From: DATKUK01 sp035530655
GTDB lineage: Bacteria; Planctomycetota; Phycisphaerae; UBA1845; DATKUK01
NCBI GenBank assembly: GCA_035530655.1
Contig: DATKUK010000013.1
Location: 39,241-103,240 of the forward strand
Direction of reading: 5' to 3'
DNA: 64,000 bases
In this document: in pieces, positions 7,981 through 16,355 of the stretch
Layout of the letters: each line of letters opens with the position of its first letter
Position numbering within the stretch: the first letter of the stretch is position 1
Translations under genes and position numbers: made by a program
Notes under the pieces: generated by a model
What the model was told of the DNA's origin: nothing
The model's input: only the letters and a program-made list of their open reading frames with translations
Database searches by the model: none

Positions 7981-10500
7981 CTATTCAGCTTTCGCCTTCA
8001 CCTTCCGGGCGGCTTTGCCCACCGCACGCGACCGGGTCTTTTTCTTCCGCCTGGCCCCAACGTGCGCCGGCGGCGGCTCGAGCGCGGCCTTGAGCACGTC
8101 CTCGACCCGGGCGGCAAGGACGAAGGTGAGCTTCTCCCGGGCTTCCTTGGGCACGTCTGCCAGATCGTTCTTGTTGCGCTGGGGCAAGATGACTGTGCTG
8201 ATACCCGCCCGCTCGGCGGCGAGCACCTTCTCCTTGATCCCGCCCACCGGCAACACCAGACCGCGGAGCGTAATTTCACCCGTCATGGCCACGTCGCTGC
8301 GCACCGGCCTTTCGCTGCACAGTGAGACCAACGCCGCCAGCATGGCCACGCCGGCCGACGGACCGTCTTTCGGCACCGCGCCGGCCGGAACGTGAATGTG
8401 AATATCACACGACGCAAGCTTCTCGATGTGGACACCGAGCTTTGCACCCCGGCTGCGCACCAGCGAGAACGCCGCCTGAGCGCTCTCGCGCATGACGTCC
8501 CCGATCTGCCCGGTCAAAATGAGACCGCCCTTGCCGGGCATCCGCGTCGCTTCGACGAAGATGATCATTCCCCCGCTCGGTGCAAACGCCAAACCGGTCG
8601 CCACGCCGGGCACGCTGGTGCGGCTGGCTGTCTCGGGCTCAAACCGCTCGGGACCCAGATAGCGACGGACGGTCTTGGCCGTGACGTGAGCCGCCCGCCT
8701 CTTGCCCCGCGCGACCCGGACGGCCACCGCGCGGCAGACACCCGCAATCTGGCGCTCCAGATTCCGCACGCCCGCCTCACGCGTGTACCCGTCAATGATC
8801 CGCAACAGCGCCCCATCGTCGATCGTCAGATCCTTGGCCGTCAAGCCGTGCTCGGCCAGTTGCCGGGGCACAAGATACCGCCGCGCGATGTGCAGCTTGT
8901 CCTGCTCGGTGTAGCCGGGCAGCTCGATCAGCTCCATGCGGTCCTGGAGCGCCGGGATGACCGGATCGATGTAGTTGGCCGTCGCAATGAACATCACCCG
9001 CGACAGATCCAGCGGTACGTCGAGGTAGTGGTCGGTGAAGCTGTAATTCTGCTGAGGGTCGAGCACCTCCAGCAGGGCGGCCGCCGGATCGCCCCGAAAG
9101 TCGGCGCCGATCTTATCCACCTCGTCGAGCATGAACACCGGGTTGTTTGCCCCCGCCTTGACGATATCCTGAACGATTCGTCCCGGCAGCGAACCGATGT
9201 ACGTGCGGCGATGCCCCCTGATGTCGGCCTCGTCGCGCATGCCGCCCAGCGACATGCGGATGAACTTGCGACCCATGGCCCGGGCAATGCTCTGGCCCAA
9301 CGACGTCTTGCCCACGCCCGGCGGGCCCACGAAACACAAAATCGGACCCCGTCCGTGCGGCTTGAGCTTGCGAACCGCCAGGAACTGCACGATCCGCTTC
9401 TTGATCTTCTCGAGCCCGTAATGATCGTGATCGAGCACGCGCTCGGCCCGGCCGATGTCGAGCTGATCCTCCGTGCTTACCGACCAGGGCACGCGGCACA
9501 GCCAATCGACGTAGTCCATGGCGACCGAGTATTCCGGCGATGCGGTGGGGATTTTGCTCAGGCGGTCCACCTCGCGCTCGGCCGCCTCCTGCACCGACTC
9601 GGGCATCTTGGCCTTGGCGATCCGCTCCTTCAGACGCTGAACCTCCGCGTCCTGCTGGTCGAGCTGCCCCAACTCCTTCTGGATCACCTTGAGCTGCTCT
9701 CGCAGGAAGTACTGACGCTGCGACTCGCCGATCTGCTCCTTAACCTGCGTCTGAAGCTTGTCCGACAGCTCGAGCACCTCTAGCTGCGTCGCCAGCGCCG
9801 CGTGCACCTTCCGTAGCCGCTGGGTCACGTCGAACGTCTCGAGAAGTTCCTGCTTGTGCACCAGACCGATTGAGAGATTGGCGGCCAGAAAGTCGGCCAG
9901 CGCGCCGGGCTGCTCAATGTTGCTCAATACGATCTTGGCGTCGTCCGCCACGTTCGGGCTCAACTCGATCACCCGACTGGCCGCGTGCCGGCAATTGTGG
10001 ATGAGCGCCTCCAGTTCCGTGGAGGGCTCGACGCGATCCTCGCGCACGTTCACCTTGCCCACCATGAACGGCTCTGTACGGATCAGCGATTCAAGACCGA
10101 AGCGGGACAGCCCATGCACCACGATGCTTTGGCTGCCGTCGGGCATCTTCAACAGCCGCAGGATCATCACAGCCGTGCCCACACGATACAGATCGCCTAA
10201 GTCCGGATCCTCCGTTTCTAAGAAACGCTGCGACACCAATCCGACGATCTTGCTGCCCGTCAACGCCGAGTCGATCAACCGCCGCGACTTCTCGCGACCC
10301 ACCGTCAACGGCATGATCGTGCCCGGAAAGGCCACCGAGTCGCGCAGCGGCAAAATGGGTAGCTCATCGGGGATGCTGACGTGCTCGGGCAGACGCTCCG
10401 GCCGACCGCCTAGCACCGTAGCGACTGGCTGCTCCCGCTCCGAATCGTCTTGCTCGACTTGCTGCTCGCGGGTCAGATCGACGGTGTCGTCGTCGGCCAT
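7981..10500 (-). CDS. lon: ATP-dependent protease La (Lon)
   Basis: This is a cytoplasmic AAA+ protease that degrades misfolded and regulatory proteins. From the N-terminus there is a LON substrate-binding domain opening with LPILPLRDSVAFPGTIMPL, a coiled middle region, Walker A GPPGVGKT (residues 392-399), Walker B VFMLDEVDKI, and the protease domain with the catalytic Ser715 in KDGPSAG and Lys758 in GGIKEK. The C-terminus is a lysine/arginine-rich tail. I chose the ATG at 10500 (MADDDTVDL) because CCGGAG precedes it at good spacing. A second ATG at 10518 overlaps the hsp20 stop as TGATG and could also be used. The length of about 839 residues is normal. Confidence 0.95.
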   Translation of the reverse strand: MADDDTVDLTREQQVEQDDSEREQPVATVLGGRPERLPEHVSIPDELPILPLRDSVAFPGTIMPLTVGREKSRRLIDSALTGSKIVGLVSQRFLETEDPDLGDLYRVGTAVMILRLLKMPDGSQSIVVHGLSRFGLESLIRTEPFMVGKVNVREDRVEPSTELEALIHNCRHAASRVIELSPNVADDAKIVLSNIEQPGALADFLAANLSIGLVHKQELLETFDVTQRLRKVHAALATQLEVLELSDKLQTQVKEQIGESQRQYFLREQLKVIQKELGQLDQQDAEVQRLKERIAKAKMPESVQEAAEREVDRLSKIPTASPEYSVAMDYVDWLCRVPWSVSTEDQLDIGRAERVLDHDHYGLEKIKKRIVQFLAVRKLKPHGRGPILCFVGPPGVGKTSLGQSIARAMGRKFIRMSLGGMRDEADIRGHRRTYIGSLPGRIVQDIVKAGANNPVFMLDEVDKIGADFRGDPAAALLEVLDPQQNYSFTDHYLDVPLDLSRVMFIATANYIDPVIPALQDRMELIELPGYTEQDKLHIARRYLVPRQLAEHGLTAKDLTIDDGALLRIIDGYTREAGVRNLERQIAGVCRAVAVRVARGKRRAAHVTAKTVRRYLGPERFEPETASRTSVPGVATGLAFAPSGGMIIFVEATRMPGKGGLILTGQIGDVMRESAQAAFSLVRSRGAKLGVHIEKLASCDIHIHVPAGAVPKDGPSAGVAMLAALVSLCSERPVRSDVAMTGEITLRGLVLPVGGIKEKVLAAERAGISTVILPQRNKNDLADVPKEAREKLTFVLAARVEDVLKAALEPPPAHVGARRKKKTRSRAVGKAARKVKAKAE

Positions 10501-10517
10501 GGCCGGCTCCGGGACCA

Positions 10518-10937
10518 TCAACCGCTCGACCGGGGAAGGTCGATCCAGAGATAGCCCTTGCAATAGCGCGCGGCAATTCGCGTTTGATCGACGTCGCTGG
10601 CCAACGCCAGCTCCCGAGAGAACGGGCCCTCGTCGATCTCCATCATGTGCACCCGGATCTCGCCTTGCGCCTGGCCAAGCCGCGGACCGGGTCGCGTGCC
10701 GCTTATCGTAAGCTTCTGGTTCTCCACGTGAATCTCGATCCGGCGATGATCCATCCCGGCCAAGTCCACGCAGACCACGTAGCGATCGTCCGCTTCATAA
10801 AGATTCACGGACGGACGCCACCTTTGCGTCCACCGGAAGCGCACAAAATTGCGCTCCAGCATCTCGTCCATGATCTTGCCCATCTGCTGGGCTAATTGAT
10901 CGAAATCATCTTCAACATTGGCAAGCTCGACCTTCAT
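10518..10937 (-). CDS. Hsp20/alpha-crystallin family small heat shock protein
   Basis: The 139-residue holdase chaperone prevents aggregation of unfolded proteins. The alpha-crystallin domain runs from about residue 40 to the end: PSVNLYEADDRYVVCVDLAG is the usual opening, followed by the strand IEIHVENQKLTISGTR and the closing GYLWIDLPRS. The frame stays open to 10982, but the ATG at 10937 has GCGGAG seven bases upstream and gives the standard start. It directly precedes lon with stop and start touching, so chaperone and protease are probably induced together. I see no CIRCE element. Confidence 0.9.
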   Translation of the reverse strand: MKVELANVEDDFDQLAQQMGKIMDEMLERNFVRFRWTQRWRPSVNLYEADDRYVVCVDLAGMDHRRIEIHVENQKLTISGTRPGPRLGQAQGEIRVHMMEIDEGPFSRELALASDVDQTRIAARYCKGYLWIDLPRSSG

Positions 10938-10978
10938 GGCCGTCTCCGCAGCCCTTGGACATGCCCGCAACCACTCTA

Positions 10979-11695
10979 TCACCCCGCCTGGGAACGGTCA
11001 ATTCGCAGGCGCCGCAGCAGCACAGCCAAATCGCACAGATCGGCCACCGTGTAGTCGGGCTCGGCCCGCGGAAGGTCGCTGATCCGCCTTTGCCGCCGCA
11101 CCCACACGGTCCGCACTCCAGCCGCACGGGCCCCGGCTACGTCGCTGTGCAGCGAATCGCCCGCGTGCAGCACGCGATCGGCGCTCCAGCCGGTCCTGGT
11201 GAGCGCTTGCCGGAAAATGCCCGGGTCAGGCTTGTAGCACCGCACTTGCTGCGACGTCACCACCTCGTCGAAACGCAACCCGCTGTGCTCAATAGCCGCC
11301 AGTAGATCATCATGGTCCGCGTTACTGACCAGACAAATCGGCAGCTCGATCGCCCTCAGTGCATCCACCACCTCGGGCTGAAGGCGAGGCTGCCGCATGT
11401 ACCGGCGAAACGGCTCCACGTAGCCGTCGCACGGCACTTCGAGCCCCAGGTGCGACAGCGTCTGGGCGAGACTGATCCGCTGACAATCCAGCAACGTGCG
11501 AAACTGCTTGCCGTTGCTCCGCTCAATCAGGGCGAAGAAACGCCGTCCCCACTGGACCCCCATCGCCCCAGCCGCCAGCGGCAGATCATGTTCCTCGATG
11601 ACGCGCTGACAGATCGCCTCGACCGTATCGCGGTCGCCCGAGGTGATCGTGCCGTAGAAGTCCAGGAACAACCCAACGGGAGAAGGATGCGTCAT
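10979..11695 (-). CDS. HAD-superfamily hydrolase
   Basis: The 238-residue HAD phosphatase-like enzyme starts with the nucleophile motif LDFYGT (Asp12), and later has VSNADHDD (motif II), a lysine in CYKPDPGIF (motif III) and GDSLHSDVAGARAAG (motif IV). A helical cap of about 90 residues follows motif I, as in C1-capped phosphoglycolate phosphatase-like or haloacid-dehalogenase-like enzymes. The substrate is unknown. I chose the ATG at 11695 over the 11911 extension, which is arginine-rich noise overlapping the next gene. It lies in the same minus-strand run as hsp20-lon. Confidence 0.85.
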   Translation of the reverse strand: MTHPSPVGLFLDFYGTITSGDRDTVEAICQRVIEEHDLPLAAGAMGVQWGRRFFALIERSNGKQFRTLLDCQRISLAQTLSHLGLEVPCDGYVEPFRRYMRQPRLQPEVVDALRAIELPICLVSNADHDDLLAAIEHSGLRFDEVVTSQQVRCYKPDPGIFRQALTRTGWSADRVLHAGDSLHSDVAGARAAGVRTVWVRRQRRISDLPRAEPDYTVADLCDLAVLLRRLRIDRSQAG

Positions 11696-11741
11696 CGCCT
11701 CGTCGATTCTGCGTCCGCCCGCCCACCCATAGGTTCGCTGA

Positions 11742-12158
11742 TCAGTCGCGCGGCGGCGGGCTATCCGGTGCGGCCCGAAAGCCCGTGATGTGCGGTGAGT
11801 CACTGGGCTTTTCGGTCGGATGCACCGCAAACACCTCGACGCGAACGATGTCCTCGAACGGAATGGCCACCACAAACGTGCCCACCCGATAGGCGTCGTC
11901 GCCGGGCACACACTCGACGGTCAGATAGGATCGCGGGCCTAGCTCGACCATCTCGGCAATCTCGTAGCTGAAGCCGTCGCGCAGGTACACCAGGATCCGC
12001 GCCTCCAGCACGCCCTTGAAGCGGGCAAAGTCGCTGTCCTGGCCGGGCTGCGATGGATCGACGTCGGGAAACTTCCTCTGTGCGCAGCGCAGCTTGGCGT
12101 GCTCGATCTGCTGTTGAAGCGGCTGCCCGTGCCACCAGTCATAGTCGAACATGGACAT
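11742..12158 (-). CDS. Hypothetical protein, 138 residues
   Basis: I do not recognise this protein. It is acidic with a tyrosine- and tryptophan-rich start (MSMFDYDWWHGQPLQQQ), an alpha/beta middle (FARFKGVLEARILVYLRDG, then LTVECVPGDDAYRVGTFVVAIPFEDIVRVEVFAVHP) and a proline-rich end. No signal peptide or membrane segment is visible. A well-placed promoter lies just upstream (12207-12235), so this is probably the first gene of the transcript leading to the HAD, hsp20, lon and STAS genes. TTGGAGGAA lies about 10 bases before the ATG. Confidence 0.7.
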   Translation of the reverse strand: MSMFDYDWWHGQPLQQQIEHAKLRCAQRKFPDVDPSQPGQDSDFARFKGVLEARILVYLRDGFSYEIAEMVELGPRSYLTVECVPGDDAYRVGTFVVAIPFEDIVRVEVFAVHPTEKPSDSPHITGFRAAPDSPPPRD

Positions 12159-12206
12159 ATCCGATGCGTTCCTCCAATGAACCTTCGTGGTCCGGCAGGG
12201 CTGGCA

Positions 12207-12235
12207 ACATTAGACCACCCCCGCGACACTGTCAA
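12207..12235 (-). promoter_or_regulatory. Sigma-70 type promoter for the 12158 gene
   Basis: On the minus strand, TTGACA (12235-12230) and TAATGT (12212-12207) are separated by exactly 17 bases. The -35 is perfect and the -10 keeps the conserved T, A and T. The predicted start of transcription near 12200 gives a leader of about 40 bases. Confidence 0.6.
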
Positions 12236-12640
12236 TGCCACCCGCTCCACAGCCGGACAACCGCCCCGAGCCAGGCTGTCGCGGTTTCAGCGGCACCCTT
12301 CGTCGGGACCGGTCTTGACTACCGAGCCGCGAAGGTTACACTGCCCACCGCACCGGAACCGTCCTTCGTTGCCATGCACGTCATGTGCGAAAGCCGGTGC
12401 CGCATGGTGGTAGCTCAGACAACGCTCTTCAAACCGTCACGCCGCCGGTAGCGGACAGCTCTGCCCTGGCCGGTCGACTTCGTCGACTCGCCACGATCGA
12501 GGGCCGATTGCTGTCGGCCCAACGACGTACACGTCCAACCCGTTGGCGCGACGCCGACTTCTCCAGTGTCAACCGATTGATAGACCCAAGCACCGCGCAC
12601 TTCGCGCGTCCGAGGCGTGCTTCAGTCAAGGAGAGAAACT
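12236..12640. other. Intergenic stretch without recognised feature
   Basis: This is the region between a minus-strand promoter and the plus-strand methyltransferase. Short open frames exist on both strands but none has a ribosome binding site with a plausible protein. I see no tRNA, clear hairpin or repeat. Confidence 0.4.
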
Positions 12641-13324
12641 TTGTCTGACAAGAGCATCGACCTGCGCAACTTGCTGCATAACGATCGTTTCCCACGGTCG
12701 AACCGGTACGACCCGCAGTGGGTCATCGAAAACGAGATGGGCCCCAACGTGCTCTGGCTGACCGAGCCGCTGTGTGAGGTCATGGACCTCAAGCCCGGCA
12801 TGAGCGTCCTCGACATGGGCTGTGGCCGAGCGATGAGTTCGATCTTTCTCGCCAGGGAGTTCGACTTGCAGGTCTGGGCGACCGACCTGTGGATCAAGCC
12901 TACCGACAACTGGCAGCGGATTTGCGATGCCGGCGTGCAAGACCGCGTGTTCCCCATCTACGCCGAGGCCCGATCGCTGCCGTTTGCCGACGAGTTCTTC
13001 GACGCCGTCGTCAGCCTCGACAGCTATCACTACTACGGCACCGACGTGCACTACCTCGAGTTTCACACGCTCAAGCTGCTCAAGCGCGGCGGGCAGATCG
13101 GCATCGTCGTGCCCGCCTCGCCTCGCGACGTGCCCCACCCGCTGCCCGACCACCTTGGCGACGAGTGGTACTACTGGGTCAACTCGGTCGACTGGTGGCG
13201 GCACGCGACCCGAAGAAAACGCCGACGAACTCGCCCAGCTCCGCAAAGACGGCGGCCGATACCTCGGCTTCGCGCGCTTGGTCGGTCGAAGAAAGGCCTA
13301 GCGCAGCCTCGTCCTACACCTTGA
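12641..13324 (+). CDS. Class I SAM-dependent methyltransferase, C-terminus damaged by frameshift/deletion
   Basis: The N-terminal part is a Rossmann-fold methyltransferase with SAM motif I VLDMGCGRAMSS (from residue 56), then DLWIKPTDNW, the acidic-loop segment ARSLPFADEFFDAVVSLDS and a motif after it GGQIGIVVPAS. I chose the TTG at 12641 because AAGGAGAG lies five bases before it; the frame is open from a GTG at 12617. After VDWWR (about 13200) the reading frame turns into arginine-rich noise and stops at 13324. The next frame over continues sensibly, with ADELAQLRKDGGRYLGFARL, to a TAG at 13301. The family normally has roughly 25-35 residues between these parts, so bases are missing as well as the frame being shifted. 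It is a pseudogene or an assembly error. Confidence 0.75.
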   Translation: MSDKSIDLRNLLHNDRFPRSNRYDPQWVIENEMGPNVLWLTEPLCEVMDLKPGMSVLDMGCGRAMSSIFLAREFDLQVWATDLWIKPTDNWQRICDAGVQDRVFPIYAEARSLPFADEFFDAVVSLDSYHYYGTDVHYLEFHTLKLLKRGGQIGIVVPASPRDVPHPLPDHLGDEWYYWVNSVDWWRHATRRKRRRTRPAPQRRRPIPRLRALGRSKKGLAQPRPTP

Positions 13325-13419
13325 GCGCGTCGATCGCAGCGCGCGCTCGTACCGGCTGCGCGCACGGGAATTGCCTGCCCGCCAACGCGGCGTTGGCAGC
13401 AGACGCCGACCCTCCGCCG

Positions 13420-14154
13420 TCACACCCGCGCGATCACTGCTGCGTAGCCTGGCCCCTTTGCCTCGATGAACCGGTCGACGCGCCAGCCCGTACCGTCGAC
13501 GATCGCGCGGATCTCATTCTTCGAGGCCAGCAGGTAGTCAAACCACGGCGTGGCCAGCGTCTTGTAGCGAATGCGAATCCTTAGTTGCCCGGCCATGCGG
13601 CCGCGCCGGCGATTCAGCCTGTGGTACGCCAGGTGGCAGGGCTCGGTGGTGTCGTACGGGTCGCGCGATTCGGCAATGATCCGCGCGCCAGGATTGGTCA
13701 TTCGTCTGAACCGCCGCAGCAGCCAGCGGGCCCGGGCAAAGCTGCCGAACAACCCGAAGTTGTTGCCGTACATCACAATCGCATCGAACATCCCCAGCCG
13801 CTGCGATACCTGGGTGACCGACATCAGCTTGGCCTGCTTGACCCCGCGAAGTCTGCACGCCTTGATCGCCAGAGGTGAGTTGTCGATGCCCACAACGTCG
13901 TGCCCCTTGCTCTGCAAGTGCAGCGCCACTCGGCCCGCACCGCAGCCGACGTCGAGCACCCTACCGCGGGCCAGTCGAATCGTCCGCTGCTGATGCACCG
14001 ACCAAACCTCGTATGGGGCCAGATAGATCTTGCCGCCCCCCGAAGGACCCGCGAACCCGTCATCCCGTTCGACGATCTCATAGCCGCCGTGACCGCGAAA
14101 GTAATCGTACATCGCCTGCCCCATGGCATCCTGATGTTTGGCTAATCCCTTCAT
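13420..14154 (-). CDS. Class I SAM-dependent methyltransferase
   Basis: The 244-residue intact methyltransferase has SAM motif I VLDVGCGAGRVALHL near residue 66, the acidic end of strand 2 in VVGIDNSPLAI, motif IV in FDAIVMYGNNFGLFG and motif VI in PGARIIAESRDPY. The MYGNN segment resembles small-molecule methyltransferases rather than DNA or rRNA enzymes. The substrate is unknown. GGGAGG lies before the ATG at 14154. An intrinsic terminator ends only 34 bases upstream of this start, which leaves little room for its own promoter, so expression may depend on readthrough. Confidence 0.85.
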   Translation of the reverse strand: MKGLAKHQDAMGQAMYDYFRGHGGYEIVERDDGFAGPSGGGKIYLAPYEVWSVHQQRTIRLARGRVLDVGCGAGRVALHLQSKGHDVVGIDNSPLAIKACRLRGVKQAKLMSVTQVSQRLGMFDAIVMYGNNFGLFGSFARARWLLRRFRRMTNPGARIIAESRDPYDTTEPCHLAYHRLNRRRGRMAGQLRIRIRYKTLATPWFDYLLASKNEIRAIVDGTGWRVDRFIEAKGPGYAAVIARV

Positions 14155-14187
14155 CCGTCGCCTCCCTTCGAGCGTCCAGGGTCGTTG

Positions 14188-14217
14188 AAAAAAAGCCCGC
14201 TTTCAGGAGCGGGCTTT
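14188..14217 (-). terminator. Intrinsic terminator upstream of the methyltransferase gene
   Basis: The perfect 10-bp stem AAAGCCCGCT / AGCGGGCTTT (14192-14201 with 14208-14217) has the 6-base loop TTCAGG. On the minus strand it is followed by a run of seven T (14194-14188). There is no comparable T-run on the plus side, so it works for leftward transcription. Confidence 0.85.
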
Positions 14218-14364
14218 GTGGATTCGGTTCGGTTTCGGCTCGTCAATCGCTCATCGCGGCCCGCTCCTGGCCCTTGGCCCGCAGTAGAACGACGGAGCGT
14301 ACGCATGCACCGCGCCCCTCTCCTGCAACCTGGACCAGACTCGGCTCGCAGAATGCTTCATGAT
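14188..14364 (-). ncRNA. Candidate small RNA or attenuated leader
   Basis: A consensus promoter and a strong intrinsic terminator delimit a transcript of about 175 nt between the HEAT gene and the methyltransferase gene. Its body also contains a 36-codon frame (14361-14251, starting MKHSASRVWS) whose ATG would be almost at the 5' end. I could not match the RNA to SRP, 6S or a known SAM/SAH riboswitch by eye. It may be a free small RNA, a small-protein gene, or a leader that controls the methyltransferase by attenuation. Confidence 0.45.
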
Positions 14365-14370
14365 GCCGAC

Positions 14371-14399
14371 ATTTTGCCAATTTCAACCAAGCGTGTCAA
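14371..14399 (-). promoter_or_regulatory. Strong sigma-70 type promoter
   Basis: On the minus strand a perfect TTGACA (14399-14394) is followed after 17 bases by CAAAAT (14376-14371). The predicted start near 14364 gives a transcript that reaches the intrinsic terminator at 14188-14217 after about 175 bases. Confidence 0.65.
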
Positions 14400-14425
14400 G
14401 CACTCCGCCCCTCGATCCGCGCCCG

Positions 14426-15493
14426 CTACCACGAAGCTTTGGAGTACCCCTTGCCGGCCGTCAGCTTCCGGGCGGTGCGCGCAACCTGCGGATTCGGGTC
14501 GTGCAGCGCCAGCTCGAACAGCGTCCGATGCTCGACCGGGTTCAGCCGGTCCATAAGCGCCGCCGTCGACATCCGCACACACGCGCTGGGGTCCTTCAGG
14601 CCGCGCTCGAACCACCGTGCCGCGTCGTCGTCCGCGTGCCGGGCCAGTGCGGCGATCGCCGCCGCGCGTATCCGTTTGTCGCCCGAGGCGGCGAAGGGCG
14701 CGATCGTCTCGGCGTCGCCCTCCCGGCAGCAGGCCATCGTCCGAAGCGCCGCCACCTTCACCGCAGGCGACTCGTCCTCCAGCATCATCACAGACCACTC
14801 GAACAGGTCCGGGTCGTCCAACCCTTCCAACAGCTTCAGCCCGCGGACGCGACACCGGGGACTGGTCTGCTGCAAGCAATCCAACGCCTCCTGTTCTCGC
14901 GGGTCCGGCTCGGGCGGCTCGCCCGCGGGGAACACGTCGATTTGCTGCATCGTGCGGCGGGCCCCCAGCCGGTCGGGGTCGACCTCAACGTCTTTGAAGA
15001 ACTCTCCCAACCATTGCCGGGCCATGTGCAGCAGTTCGCCCTGCGACAGACGGCTGTCGGGCTGGCTCGACACCCGATTCATCACCCAGCGTGAGAGCCG
15101 GGCAATCCCCGGATGCCGTCGCCCCACGCCCTTGTGCGGCTTGAGACCCAGCACGTCGTTCACCCACGCGGCCAGCTCCTCCGGCGAACAGGGAGCCTCC
15201 AGGCCCGGATGCGATCGCAGCACCGTCACCGGTACGGCCCCATCGAGCGCGATCACGCCGTTGCGGCGGAACACCCGCCTCGCGCCCAGGAAGCGCTGCA
15301 TCTGGTCGATCGTGAACTCGCACGTCAGGACCGCCGCCCGGTCGTGCCGCCGGCGCGCCTGCTGTTTGGCTCGCCGCTCGGCATAGCCGCGACTCTCGGC
15401 AAACCACACCCGGCGTGACGGCTTTCGCGGCTGGAAGCCCTCCTGGCAGATCCGCCTCGCCCGCCGGTCGGTCGTGCCGTGGTAAACGATCAT
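14426..15493 (-). CDS. ADP-ribosyltransferase-like domain fused to HEAT-like repeats
   Basis: The 355-residue protein has two parts. Residues 1-80 (MIVYHGTTDRRARRICQEGF, then VWFAES and a following YAERRA) have the order of short ADP-ribosyltransferase-fold domains, in which His-Gly-Thr starts the NAD site and a hydrophobic-F-A-x-S element follows. From about residue 205 to the end there are four or five alpha-helical HEAT/PBS-like repeats, for example SPAVKVAALRTMACCREGDA and DKRIRAAAIAALARHADDDA. It is cytoplasmic by appearance. The catalytic assignment is inference from motif order only; the HEAT part is likely. GGTGGGGC precedes the ATG. Confidence 0.65.
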   Translation of the reverse strand: MIVYHGTTDRRARRICQEGFQPRKPSRRVWFAESRGYAERRAKQQARRRHDRAAVLTCEFTIDQMQRFLGARRVFRRNGVIALDGAVPVTVLRSHPGLEAPCSPEELAAWVNDVLGLKPHKGVGRRHPGIARLSRWVMNRVSSQPDSRLSQGELLHMARQWLGEFFKDVEVDPDRLGARRTMQQIDVFPAGEPPEPDPREQEALDCLQQTSPRCRVRGLKLLEGLDDPDLFEWSVMMLEDESPAVKVAALRTMACCREGDAETIAPFAASGDKRIRAAAIAALARHADDDAARWFERGLKDPSACVRMSTAALMDRLNPVEHRTLFELALHDPNPQVARTARKLTAGKGYSKASW

Positions 15494-15537
15494 GCCCCAC
15501 CCCTTCTGATTCCCGATTCGACGTGCCCTACGCGCGC

Positions 15538-16080
15538 TCAGCCGCGGAAGCGGTACGTGATCGGCTGCATGAGCTTGTCGAACCCCTTCCGCCCGTCGTC
15601 ACTCAAACAGCGAAACGCCTGCGCCGACAGCGTCACGCCCCGCCGACCCAGCCGCGCGGCGATGTTGACCGTCTTGCCGATCACGTCGAACCGCTCGGCG
15701 CCCGCCGGGCCGAAGCTGCCCGTCAGCGCCGGGCCCACGTGGACGTTCACGTTCAGGTACGCGTCGAAACCGAATCGCCCAGCCAGCTCACGCGCCTCAC
15801 GTGCGAAGTCGCACAACGCGAGGATGACTTTTTCAGCCGCCTCGGTTGAAAACACAGCCAGCCCCGCGTCGCCCATGAACTTGACGATCCGCCCGCCCGC
15901 GCCCTCGATCTGCCGCGCCGCCAAAGCATAGAACGCCTGGAAGAACCGCCCGACCTGCTCGTCCTGCTCGGACGACGCCCATTCGCTCAGTCGCGACAGG
16001 TCGAAGAACGCCACACCTACGTTTTCGGTCTTGCAGTCCGCCGGCAGCGCAGCTTGCGCCAAAGAAGTGCCACCCGACAT
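15538..16080 (-). CDS. Class III adenylate/guanylate cyclase domain protein
   Basis: The 180-residue protein is a stand-alone cyclase catalytic domain. The two metal-binding aspartates are present in VAFFDLSRL (Asp27) and KFMGDAGLAVF (Asp71), and the transition-state Asn/Arg pair is in VIGKTVNIAARLGRR. Lys67 before the second aspartate would favour ATP. No membrane or sensor domain is attached, so it may be a soluble cyclase or a regulatory domain. The ATG at 16080 has AAGGGAG upstream; the frame extends further to 16182 but without a ribosome site. Confidence 0.85.
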   Translation of the reverse strand: MSGGTSLAQAALPADCKTENVGVAFFDLSRLSEWASSEQDEQVGRFFQAFYALAARQIEGAGGRIVKFMGDAGLAVFSTEAAEKVILALCDFAREARELAGRFGFDAYLNVNVHVGPALTGSFGPAGAERFDVIGKTVNIAARLGRRGVTLSAQAFRCLSDDGRKGFDKLMQPITYRFRG

Positions 16081-16355
16081 GTCCAGCTCCCTTCGATTAA
16101 GGCATATAACGTTGGCCTCGCCGGACACCCCGCCCGACGATCCAACTACCGATAGAATACCCGCAACGCCGCCCGACGGCAACGCTCGTCGGTAATCAGC
16201 CAGTTTGCTTCTGTAGACAAACGACGCGTACGACCCCCGAGGCGGCTACGAGCGTTCACCAAGGCGGACCGCGCGCCTGCATCTGCCAGATACGCAGAAC
16301 CACCACCCGCATTGCAGTACGACCTGTCGTCACCGTCCCTCTCATCGAAAGCCTC

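Noticed and set aside
14218..14361. SAM or SAH riboswitch in the leader before the methyltransferase
   Set aside because: The core motifs of known classes are not present by eye; the region is reported only as an unclassified small RNA or leader.
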